From: Afifella marina DSM 2698
Lineage (GTDB): Bacteria > Pseudomonadota > Alphaproteobacteria > Rhizobiales > Afifellaceae
Assembly: GCF_900102695.1 (NCBI RefSeq)
Contig: NZ_FMVW01000002.1
Coordinates: forward strand, 496,001 to 560,000
DNA length: 64,000 nucleotides
Direction: 5' to 3'
In this document: positions 20,759 through 30,172 of the stretch, in pieces
Layout: each line of letters begins with the position of its first letter
Position numbering within the stretch: position 1 is the stretch's first letter
Translations under genes and position numbers: made by a program
The notes under the pieces: model-generated
The model's database searches: none
What the model saw: the letters and a program-made list of their open reading frames with translations, nothing else
What the model was told of the DNA's origin: nothing

Positions 20759-20804
20759 ATGTCGGCCATTTTTGCGTGCTGTGCCCATCGCAGCCGGCCG
20801 ACAT
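20759..20804. repeat. Inverted repeat between lpxC and bamD
   Basis: ATGTCGGCC at 20759-20767 is exactly complementary to GGCCGACAT at 20796-20804 with a 28-base loop. It starts ten bases after the lpxC stop. No T-run follows, so it may be a weak terminator, a processing stem or a regulatory element of bamD. Confidence 0.4.
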
Positions 20805-20865
20805 TTGCGATTGCGGTGTGCATGCGGCTTTGCAGTCGGCCTGATCTTCGATAAGGAGGCAGCCC

Positions 20866-20904
20866 GTGCCCTTTTGCTCCGTGTGGATGCATGACTTTCT
20901 CTGA
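20866..20904 (+). CDS. Possible 12-residue upstream ORF overlapping the bamD start
   Basis: AAGGAGG at 20853-20859 is the best Shine-Dalgarno sequence in this gap, yet it lies 31 bases from the bamD ATG. Six bases after it a GTG opens a frame of 13 codons (MPFCSVWMHDFL, stop) that ends 14 bases inside bamD in another frame. The bamD ATG itself has no good ribosome binding site. Translational coupling through this small ORF is a reasonable inference; function of the peptide itself is not implied. Confidence 0.35.
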   Translation: MPFCSVWMHDFL

Positions 20905-21751
20905 CGCTACCAAGCCCGGGCTGCGCATCGTCGCCGCCAGTCTCCTCATTGCCTCGATCGGCGCTTCGCTCGGGGCCTGCTCGAACTTCGGCGATCGTAC
21001 GAAGATCCTCGAGGAGGAACCGACCATCCCTGCCGACGTCCTCTACAACGAGGGCCTCGCTGCGATGAAGGAAGGGGAGACGACCAAGGCGAAGGAAAAG
21101 TTCGCCGAGATCGACAAGCAGCATCCCTATTCGGATTATGCGCGCCGTTCGATGATCCTGTCGGCCTATCTCAACTACAAGCGCGGCAATTACACGGATG
21201 CGGTGACCGAGGCGAAACGCTTCGTGACGCTGTTCCCGGCAAGCGATGATGCGGCCTATGCGCAGTACATCATCGCCGAATCATATTACCGGCAGATTCC
21301 CGACGTGACGCGCGATCAGGAGATGACGCAGCGTGCCATCCTCGCTTACGGGCAGATCCTCAGCAAATATCCCGATTCGGAATATGCCGATGACGCGCGC
21401 CGGAAGATCGAGGTCGGGCGCGATCAGCTCGCCGGCAAGGAGATGCAGACCGGGCGCTACTACCAGGAGCGTGGCGAGTATCTGGCGGCGGTGAACCGCT
21501 TCAAGTCGGTCGTGGAAGCCTATCAGACCACCCGTCACGTCGAAGAGGCGCTGCATCGCCTGGTCGAGTGCTATCTCGCTCTCGGTCTTGTCGATCAGGC
21601 GCAGACGGCAGCCGCGGTGCTCGGGCATAACTTCCCGGACAGCCCCTGGTACAAGGATTCCTACCGGCTTCTTGCTGGTAAGGGCGTCGAACCGTCGGAA
21701 AGCAAGGGATCTTGGATCTCACGGGCCTTCCGCTCCGGGCAGGCCTCCTGA
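20891..21751 (+). CDS. bamD: Outer membrane assembly lipoprotein BamD
   Basis: BamD (ComL) is the essential lipoprotein of the BAM complex that folds outer membrane beta-barrels. The 286-residue precursor has a signal peptide with lipobox SLGAC and the lipidated cysteine at residue 30. Tetratricopeptide-like helical repeats follow (LYNEGLAAMKEG, AYLNYKRGNYTDAVTEAKRF, YPDSEYADDARRKIE), matching the five-repeat BamD fold. It sits between lpxC and recN, as is usual in Hyphomicrobiales. Confidence 0.95.
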   Translation: MTFSDATKPGLRIVAASLLIASIGASLGACSNFGDRTKILEEEPTIPADVLYNEGLAAMKEGETTKAKEKFAEIDKQHPYSDYARRSMILSAYLNYKRGNYTDAVTEAKRFVTLFPASDDAAYAQYIIAESYYRQIPDVTRDQEMTQRAILAYGQILSKYPDSEYADDARRKIEVGRDQLAGKEMQTGRYYQERGEYLAAVNRFKSVVEAYQTTRHVEEALHRLVECYLALGLVDQAQTAAAVLGHNFPDSPWYKDSYRLLAGKGVEPSESKGSWISRAFRSGQAS

Positions 21752-21766
21752 TAGCTTCCGGCGGCC

Positions 21767-23446
21767 ATGCTGGCCAACCTGACCATCCGCGACATCGTTC
21801 TCATTGAACGCTTGTCTATCGACTTTGCCGCCGGTCTCAGCGTCCTGACGGGCGAGACCGGCGCGGGCAAATCGATTCTGCTCGATTCGCTGGCGCTCGC
21901 TCTCGGCGCGCGCGGCGATGCGGCGCTGGTGCGTTCCGGCGCGAACCAGGGCCAGGTGACGGCCGTCTTCGATCTCGCCCCGACGCATGCCGTTGTCCGC
22001 ACATGCGAGGAGAACGGCATCGAGGTCGACGGTCCCCTCGTTCTTCGCCGCCTGCAGTCGGGCGACGGACGCAGCCGCGCTTTCATCAACGATCAGCCAG
22101 TGTCGGTTTCGCTCTTGCGTGAGATCGGCCATCAGCTCGTGGAAATTCACGGCCAGCACGACGAACGGGCGCTTGTCGCCCCCGAAGAGCACCGCAGGCT
22201 TCTCGATGCCTTTGGCGGGCTGGAACGGGAGCGGGCGGAGGTTGCCGGCCACGCCCAGGTTCTGCGGGACGCAGAGCGGCAGGCCGAAGAGCTTCAAGCC
22301 TCCATCGAGGCGGCGGAGCGGGAAGCCGATTTTCTGCGTGCTGCCGTGGAAGAGCTCGAAGCGCTGTCGCCGGAACCCGGCGAAGAGGAACGGCTTGCCG
22401 ATCGTCGGCGCCTTCTCATGCAGGCGGAGAAGGTCGCGGGGGACCTCAACGACGCGCTCGACATGCTGGGCGGCAATGTTTCGCCCGTGCCCGATCTGGC
22501 GGCCTTGATGCGGCGCCTGGAGCGCAAGAGCGCCGAGATGCCGGAGGTGATGGACGCGATCGTGGAAGCGATCGGGCAGGCGCTCGATCGGCTTGAAGAT
22601 GCGCGTTCGGGCCTTGCCGCGGCGATCACCGAGCTTGGGCATGATGCGGGCGAGCTCGAGCGTGTCGAGGAGCGGCTTTTCGCGATTCGTGCGGCGGCGC
22701 GCAAATATCGCTGCGAGGCCGACGAGCTTCCGGGTGTGGCGGCGGATTTTGCGGCGAAGCTCGACGATTTCGAAAGCGGCCATGATCGGCTGGCGCGGCT
22801 GCAGAATGCGGTGCGGGAAGCCGAGGAAAGCTATGTCGAGGCGGCGCGCCTTCTGTCGGAACGACGCGAGGAGGCGGCGCAAGGTCTCGAAGGGGCCGTG
22901 ACCGCCGAACTGCCCGCTCTCAAACTCGAGGCGGCGTCCTTCCACGTGCATTTGCAGCGTGACGACGCGCGGCGGAGTGCGGATGGCTTCGACACGGTGT
23001 CCTTCGAAGTGCAGACCAATCCGGGCACGGCGCGCGGACCTTTGATGAAGGTTGCGTCCGGCGGCGAGCTCGCTCGGTTTCTTCTGGCGCTCAAAGTGGC
23101 GCTCGCCGACCGGGGGTCTGCTCCGACCCTCGTCTTCGACGAGATCGATTCGGGCGTCGGCGGTGCGGTGGCGGAAGCGATCGGGCGGCGGCTCGCACGG
23201 CTTTCAGAGCGCGTGCAGGTGATGTCGGTCACACATGCGCCGCAGGTTGCGGCCCGTGCCAACGGCCATTTCGTCATCTCCAAGCGCGTGACCGACGAAG
23301 GGCGCAAGACGGCGACGGCCGTGACCCGCGTCGAGGCTGAGGATCGGCGCGAGGAGATTGCGCGTATGCTCGCGGGCGCCACGATCACCGACGAAGCGCG
23401 GGCGGCGGCCGAACGGCTCATCGTGGGTGAGAGCCAAGCCTCTTGA
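21767..23446 (+). CDS. recN: DNA repair protein RecN
   Basis: RecN is an SMC-like ATPase that acts early at DNA double-strand breaks. The 559-residue protein has the N-terminal MLANLTIRDIVLIERL and Walker A GETGAGKS at residues 29-36, two coiled-coil arms around a central hinge region (about 160-340), then the ABC signature VASGGELARFLLALK and Walker B TLVFDEIDSGVGG. The ATG lies 15 bases after bamD. I see no GTTC-N7-GTTC LexA box directly upstream, so any SOS control would come from further away. Confidence 0.95.
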   Translation: MLANLTIRDIVLIERLSIDFAAGLSVLTGETGAGKSILLDSLALALGARGDAALVRSGANQGQVTAVFDLAPTHAVVRTCEENGIEVDGPLVLRRLQSGDGRSRAFINDQPVSVSLLREIGHQLVEIHGQHDERALVAPEEHRRLLDAFGGLERERAEVAGHAQVLRDAERQAEELQASIEAAEREADFLRAAVEELEALSPEPGEEERLADRRRLLMQAEKVAGDLNDALDMLGGNVSPVPDLAALMRRLERKSAEMPEVMDAIVEAIGQALDRLEDARSGLAAAITELGHDAGELERVEERLFAIRAAARKYRCEADELPGVAADFAAKLDDFESGHDRLARLQNAVREAEESYVEAARLLSERREEAAQGLEGAVTAELPALKLEAASFHVHLQRDDARRSADGFDTVSFEVQTNPGTARGPLMKVASGGELARFLLALKVALADRGSAPTLVFDEIDSGVGGAVAEAIGRRLARLSERVQVMSVTHAPQVAARANGHFVISKRVTDEGRKTATAVTRVEAEDRREEIARMLAGATITDEARAAAERLIVGESQAS

Positions 23447-25651
<2,205 letters not shown>

Positions 25652-25677
25652 GAACGCCGACGAAGAAAGCGTCGAAG

Positions 25678-25725
25678 CGGACGGCGCGGCCCGGATTTTC
25701 GTCCGGAAAGCTTCCGCGCCGCCCG
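25678..25725. terminator. Nested hairpin between ligA and the convergent DUF1127 gene
   Basis: CGGACGGCGCGG (25678-25689) pairs with CCGCGCCGCCCG (25714-25725) with one mismatch and encloses a second hairpin CCGGA/TCCGG (25691-25706). The position between convergent genes fits a bidirectional terminator, though no good T-run follows on either side. Confidence 0.4.
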
Positions 25726-25744
25726 CAAAACCTATCTCGGGATA

Positions 25745-26002
25745 TCAGGCTGGCCGGCATTGCGGCTTCCTCGCCGGCGCCTGACCCGGCCAGTCGATCG
25801 GCAGGAACAGGGCCGTCTTGAAGAGAAGCGCGTGAGGCTGCTGGGGCGGCAGCTCGTCGCTCGACAGCATTTTTGCGGCCACCTTGTCGACGTCGGCCGG
25901 ATTGATGCCGATATCGTTGAGAAGGTCCGGCGACAGGCCCCGAAGCTCGTGGGCGGCGTTCCGCTTGCGGCGGGCCCGGAGAAGGTGCTGGATGAATTTC
26001 AT
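25745..26002 (-). CDS. DUF1127 domain small protein
   Basis: An 85-residue basic protein with the arginine-rich DUF1127 segment RRKRNAAHELRGLSPDLLNDIGINPADV at about residues 11-38. In alphaproteobacteria small DUF1127 proteins have been linked to phosphate, stress and RNA turnover functions, but the family is mostly uncharacterised. This one carries a C-terminal extension of about 45 residues that ends in a proline-rich tail. The ATG has GGAGG nine bases upstream. It diverges from the LysR gene, and a copy of a shared 15-bp dyad overlaps its start codon. Confidence 0.8.
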   Translation of the reverse strand: MKFIQHLLRARRKRNAAHELRGLSPDLLNDIGINPADVDKVAAKMLSSDELPPQQPHALLFKTALFLPIDWPGQAPARKPQCRPA

Positions 26003-26006
26003 TCAT
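25992..26006. promoter_or_regulatory. Dyad ATGAAT-N3-ATTCAT, copy 1, at the DUF1127 start
   Basis: A 15-base palindromic element overlapping the DUF1127 ATG. It contains the T-N11-A core of LysR-type boxes and is the exact reverse complement of the element at 26113-26127. Confidence 0.5.
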
Positions 26007-26112
26007 TGCCTCCATGAATATTGATCAGCCTTGCCTGCTGGCTGTGCCGATCGACTGAGGCTAAGGTAGTCGGACTGGCGCGGTTATTCGAACGCGCAGG
26101 ATGCAAGAGAGC

Positions 26113-26127
26113 ATGAATGAAATTCAT
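26113..26127. promoter_or_regulatory. Dyad ATGAAT-N3-ATTCAT, copy 2, before the LysR gene
   Basis: Located 10 bases upstream of the LysR ATG, immediately before its Shine-Dalgarno GAGG. Together with copy 1 it brackets the divergent intergenic region, a layout expected for autoregulation by a LysR protein. Confidence 0.5.
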
Positions 26128-26137
26128 GTGAGGTGTC

Positions 26138-27064
26138 ATGGACGAAACGAAGCTCACGGCATTGCCGCCGCTGCACGCTCTGAGGAGCTTTCATGCGGCG
26201 GCCCAGTGCGGGCGCTTTCGCGATGCGGCGAGCGCTCTCGGGCTGACGGAATCGGCGATCAGCCACCAGGTGCGCAAGCTCGAGGATTATCTTGGGGTGC
26301 GGCTGTTCGAGAGACGGGGCAATGCGGTCCAGCTGACGGCTGCGGGCGCAAGTTACTTTGAGGATATCGATCCGGCCTTCGCAACCATCCGACGGGCAAC
26401 CGAAAGGCTTGCAGGGCCTGGTGGGCGCGTGACGCTGACCTTGCCAACCTCGCTTGTCACGATGTGGCTGATCCCACGGCTGATGGAGCTCGAAGCGGCG
26501 CTGCCGGAGATCAAGCTGCAGCTTGCGCCGTCGAACCGCATCATCGATTTGAAGCGGGAACAGATCGATCTCGCCCTGCGGCACGGGAAGGGGAGCTGGC
26601 CCGGCATCGCCTCGGTGCATCTCTTCAACGAGCAGACTTTTCCGGTCTGCAAGACCGGCCTTTTGCCGAAGAACGCCGATCCGCAGGAGGCGCTGCGATC
26701 GGTCCGCCTCATCGTCAACGCCTTCCACAAGGAAGAATGGGTGGAATGGGCGCAGGCGCGTCAGATCGAGCCGCCCGCACTCGACAATGCGATGGTTTTC
26801 GACGGCACGGAACAGATCATCGAGGCGGTGGCGGGCGGTGTCGGGCTCGGCATCGGACGCCGGCCGATGATCGATCGCTGGATCGATGACGGCCGGGTGG
26901 AGGCGCCTTTCGGCACGGCCGATGAAAGCGGCTATGCCTATTATCTCGCCTGGCGCGACGATACCGAGCTCAGCGTCCCAGCGCGCCAGGTGGCGCGCTG
27001 GTTCGTTGTTGCCTGCAAGGGCAAGAAGGCCGCTGAGGAGATGTTCGCTCCGGTCTCCGCTTAG
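26138..27064 (+). CDS. LysR-family transcriptional regulator (GcvA-like)
   Basis: A 308-residue LysR regulator. The N-terminal winged helix-turn-helix spans about residues 8-65 (LPPLHALRSFHAAAQCGRFRDAASALGLTESAISHQVRKLEDYLG broken here into its parts: helix start at LPPLHALRSF, recognition helix at ESAISHQVRKLE). The effector domain begins about residue 90 with RVTLTLPTSLVTMWLIPRL, a start typical of the GcvA/AmpR subgroup. Effector and targets are unknown; the divergent DUF1127 gene is the obvious candidate. Its stop codon overlaps the convergent aminopeptidase stop (CTTAG). Confidence 0.85.
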   Translation: MDETKLTALPPLHALRSFHAAAQCGRFRDAASALGLTESAISHQVRKLEDYLGVRLFERRGNAVQLTAAGASYFEDIDPAFATIRRATERLAGPGGRVTLTLPTSLVTMWLIPRLMELEAALPEIKLQLAPSNRIIDLKREQIDLALRHGKGSWPGIASVHLFNEQTFPVCKTGLLPKNADPQEALRSVRLIVNAFHKEEWVEWAQARQIEPPALDNAMVFDGTEQIIEAVAGGVGLGIGRRPMIDRWIDDGRVEAPFGTADESGYAYYLAWRDDTELSVPARQVARWFVVACKGKKAAEEMFAPVSA

Positions 27065-28911
27065 CGGACGATCGGGCGGCAGGATTCCTCGAGGAACTTG
27101 CGCTCCGCGTCGGTGTAATGCGGCCAGAAGGAGATGCTTGCCCGCACCCGCGCGTGATAGAGGTCGAGCCAGGCGATCTCGGCTGCCGTCAGAAGTGCCG
27201 GCGAGATCAGGCGGCGATCGATCGGCGCGAACGAAATCGTCTCAAACGAGAGCATCGGCCTGTCGCCGCCGACCGGGACTTTTGGCTCCCGCACGACGAT
27301 CAGGTTTTCGATGCGGATGCCGAAATCGCCAGCGCGATAATAGCCCGGCTCGTTGGAGACGATCATGCCGGGCTCGAGCGCCACATGGCCGCTCTTGGCG
27401 ATGCGCTGCGGGCCCTCATGGACGGCGAGGAAGGAGCCGATGCCATGGCCGGTGCCGTGATCGAAGTCGAGACCGGCCTGCCAAAGAGGCGTGCGTGCCA
27501 GGACGTCGAGCTGGGCGCCGGACGTCTCCTTCGGGAAATTCGCCATGGCAAGCGCGATATGGCCCTTGAGGACGCGCGTGAAGCGGTCGCGATAGAGCGT
27601 CAGGCGATCGCAAGTCGCTTCCTCGCCCACCAGCACGGTGCGCGTGATGTCGGTGGTGCCGTCGCGATATTGCGCACCGGAATCGATGAGATAGAGCTCG
27701 CCGACTTGAAGCGTGCGGTTGCTCTTCTCGGTGACGCGGTAATGGTTCATCGCCGCGTTCGGTCCCGTCGAGGAGATGGAATCGAACGACACATCTTCGA
27801 GCTTGGAGCCGTCGAGCTCGGCCGTTTCGGTGCGGATCTCTTCGAGCTTCTTCGCCGCGTCGATCTCGCTCACGCTGCCTGCCGGCTGGGCCTGAAGCCA
27901 GGCGAGGAAGCGGGTGACGGCGACGCCGTCACGAATATGGGCGGCGCGGCTGCCGGCGATTTCGGCGGCATTCTTGCGGGCCTTGGGGAGCGCGATTGGG
28001 TCGGAGGCTTCGACGATCTCCGCGCCGCCTTCCTCGACGAGAAGCGCGACGGCTTCAGCCGAGCCCGCCGCATCATAAAGGGCCTTTGTTCCCTTTCCGA
28101 GAGCGCGCAGAGCGTCGGCGAATTCGGCCGGCTCACGGAGGCCAGCGAGGTCCGCGAGCGCGTCACGCACCGCATTGGAGAGCTTGCGCCCGTCGATGAA
28201 AAGGTCCGGCGCCTTGTCCTGGTGGACGATCGCGAAGGAGAGCGCGAGCGGCGTGTGCGGAACGTCGCTGCCGCGAATATTGAACAGCCAGGCGATCGAC
28301 GAGGGATCGGTCAGGACGACGGCCTGGGCCCGACGCTTGGCGAGGGCTTCCTTCTGCTCGGCGATCTTTTCGGCCGCGCTCCGCCCGGCGAGTTCGTCGG
28401 GGTGCAGACGGACGGCGCCCGTCGGCGTGTCAGGGCGATCGCTCCAGGCGAGATCGATCGGGTTTTCTGAGAGCGCTACGAGTTCGGCGCCGGCATTTTC
28501 GAGCTTCGCCGCCATGGAGCGGCGCTGGCTCCTCGTCGTGAGCCAGGGATCGAAGCCGATGCGGTCGCCTTCCTTGATCTTTTCGACGAGCCAGTCCGTC
28601 GGGCTCTTGTCGCCGATGAAGACGACTTCGAAGGCGTCCTTGTCGACCTGCGCGGCCGCCTGCACGGTGTAGCGGCCATCGACGAAGAGCGCGGCTTCGT
28701 CGGCAAGCACGATGGCGGTGCCGGCCGATCCGGTAAAGCCTGTCAGCCAGGAAAGCCGCTCGGCCGCGGGCGGAACATATTCGCTCTGGTGCTCGTCGGC
28801 CCGCGGAACGATGAAGCCCGCGAGTTTCTGCTCTTGGAGAGAGGTGCGCAGCGCGGCCAACCGTTCAGCCGAATGGGTGGCGTCGCTCTTGTCGTCATAG
28901 GTCTGAAACAT
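27061..28911 (-). CDS. pepP: Aminopeptidase P family (Xaa-Pro) metallopeptidase
   Basis: A 616-residue M24B peptidase that removes N-terminal residues preceding proline. Two creatinase-like N-terminal domains (DEHQSEYVPPAAERLSWLTG at about residue 40) precede the pita-bread catalytic domain. All five metal ligands can be seen: two Asp in DSGAQYRDGTTDITR, His in GTGHGIGSF, Glu in SNEPGYY and Glu in IRIENL. The long form of about 600 residues with a C-terminal extension resembles eukaryotic-type XPNPEP1 and its alphaproteobacterial relatives. It has no signal peptide, so it is probably cytoplasmic. Confidence 0.93.
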   Translation of the reverse strand: MFQTYDDKSDATHSAERLAALRTSLQEQKLAGFIVPRADEHQSEYVPPAAERLSWLTGFTGSAGTAIVLADEAALFVDGRYTVQAAAQVDKDAFEVVFIGDKSPTDWLVEKIKEGDRIGFDPWLTTRSQRRSMAAKLENAGAELVALSENPIDLAWSDRPDTPTGAVRLHPDELAGRSAAEKIAEQKEALAKRRAQAVVLTDPSSIAWLFNIRGSDVPHTPLALSFAIVHQDKAPDLFIDGRKLSNAVRDALADLAGLREPAEFADALRALGKGTKALYDAAGSAEAVALLVEEGGAEIVEASDPIALPKARKNAAEIAGSRAAHIRDGVAVTRFLAWLQAQPAGSVSEIDAAKKLEEIRTETAELDGSKLEDVSFDSISSTGPNAAMNHYRVTEKSNRTLQVGELYLIDSGAQYRDGTTDITRTVLVGEEATCDRLTLYRDRFTRVLKGHIALAMANFPKETSGAQLDVLARTPLWQAGLDFDHGTGHGIGSFLAVHEGPQRIAKSGHVALEPGMIVSNEPGYYRAGDFGIRIENLIVVREPKVPVGGDRPMLSFETISFAPIDRRLISPALLTAAEIAWLDLYHARVRASISFWPHYTDAERKFLEESCRPIVR

Positions 28912-29055
28912 GGCTTTCCTTACCAGCGGGCGCCGTCACGCGCCACTCTCGGCAGAGCTGCGACAGGCGAGGGGCTGACATGCGGGTGACGGCATTTTCG
29001 ATCGCCGCGTTGAAGCGTATTTCGCACCCGAAGTTGCAACCGGGACTTGTGCATC

Positions 29056-29271
29056 ATGTCTCTCACTTTCGATCAGAGCGGCCATCTCGCACATCGGTCC
29101 AGACCAGCGCTGTGGCGGCGTATTCTGGATCGGCTGATGGCGGCACGGCTTGCCGAAGCACAGCACGCGGTGAACCTCTGTCTTTCGAAGCTCGACGATG
29201 ACGAGCTTGCGCGTCTTGGCTATCGCCGCACCGACCTTGCGGCGATGCGGGACCGTTCGTCGCGGTTCTGA
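29056..29271 (+). CDS. DUF1127-like small protein
   Basis: A 71-residue protein with a C-terminal LDDDELARLGYRRTDLAAMR that matches the DUF1127 helix-loop pattern (L-x-D-x-E-L-x-x-x-G). A preceding region begins MSLTFDQSGHLAH. I use the ATG at 29056; an in-frame upstream start at 29047 would add only three residues. It lies alone between two leftward genes. Function unknown; small size makes the call moderate. Confidence 0.6.
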   Translation: MSLTFDQSGHLAHRSRPALWRRILDRLMAARLAEAQHAVNLCLSKLDDDELARLGYRRTDLAAMRDRSSRF

Positions 29272-29308
29272 TTTTCCGACCAGGTGACCGCCGCACCCGC
29301 AGCGTCGG

Positions 29309-30172
29309 TCACATGCGGTGCGACAGGACGAGCACGCTCCACTCGCCGAAGCGTCGATGTGTCTCGAGAGCAAAGCCCTGATTGCGGTAGGCCGCCGTCA
29401 CGCGCGAGGCCTGGCTGTTGAGAATGCCGGAGAGCACCACGACGCCGTCCGTTTCGCTGGCGCGCGCCATTTCCGGCGCGAGCGCAATCAGAGGTGCGGC
29501 CAGAATATTGGCGACGATCAGATCATAAGGTGCGCAGGCGGCGATCCTCGGATGGCGCAAGCCCATGGCGGTCATGGTCTCGACGAGATGGCCGACGCCG
29601 TTGAGGCAGGCGTTTTCTGCCGCGATTTTTGTTGCGATCGGATCGATATCTGAGGCGAGAACGGGCTCACGCAAGAGCCTGGCGAGCGCGATCGCCAGGA
29701 GACCGGTGCCCGTGCCGACATCGAGCGGACGGTCGAAGCGCCGGTATTTCAGCAATTCGTCGAGCGTTTCCAGGCAGCCGAGCGTCGTTGCGTGATGACC
29801 GGTGCCGAAGGCCTGGCCGGCATCGATTTCGATCCCCGTCCGTCCGGCCGGTATGGCGCCGCGATCATGGGCGCCATAAACGACGAAGCGCCCGGCCGGG
29901 ACGGGCGCAAGTCCCTTCAACGACTGAGCCACCCAATCGGTCTCAGGAAGGATTTCGATGTCGAATTTCGATGCGTCCGCGCCGAGGGCGTCGCTGAGTC
30001 TCGCTCCGAGCGGGTCGAGTTCGTCGCCTTCGAGATAGAGTTCGACCTGCCAGTCCGTACCGGCTTCGCTCAAGGCGACGACGCCGCCTTCCTCTTCAAA
30101 CGCCGCGTCGAGCCGATCCGAGAGAAGCTCCGCTTCCTCCCGGCCGCCTTTGAAACTGATACGTGCCGTCAT
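29309..30172 (-). CDS. prmA: Ribosomal protein L11 methyltransferase
   Basis: PrmA trimethylates several amino groups of ribosomal protein L11. The 287-residue protein has an N-terminal substrate-recognition domain and a Rossmann methyltransferase domain with the signature IDAGQAFGTGHHATTLGCLE (about residue 135) and SAM loop DVGTGTGLLAIALA, followed by the conserved NILAAPLIALAP. The ATG overlaps the stop of the upstream antiporter gene by four bases, so the two are probably translated from one mRNA. The pairing is not an obvious functional one. Confidence 0.94.
   Translation of the reverse strand: MTARISFKGGREEAELLSDRLDAAFEEEGGVVALSEAGTDWQVELYLEGDELDPLGARLSDALGADASKFDIEILPETDWVAQSLKGLAPVPAGRFVVYGAHDRGAIPAGRTGIEIDAGQAFGTGHHATTLGCLETLDELLKYRRFDRPLDVGTGTGLLAIALARLLREPVLASDIDPIATKIAAENACLNGVGHLVETMTAMGLRHPRIAACAPYDLIVANILAAPLIALAPEMARASETDGVVVLSGILNSQASRVTAAYRNQGFALETHRRFGEWSVLVLSHRM

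Noticed and set aside
26113-26361. Open frame starting inside dyad copy 2 (MNEIHVRCHG)
   Set aside because: It overlaps the LysR gene in another frame and resembles nothing. The ATG arises because the dyad sequence matches the DUF1127 start region.
27118-28470. Long open frame (450 codons) on the + strand antisense to the aminopeptidase
   Set aside because: Translation is Arg/Glu/Asp-rich without family motifs. It is the mirror of a well-supported gene in G+C-rich DNA, where antisense frames stay open by codon bias.
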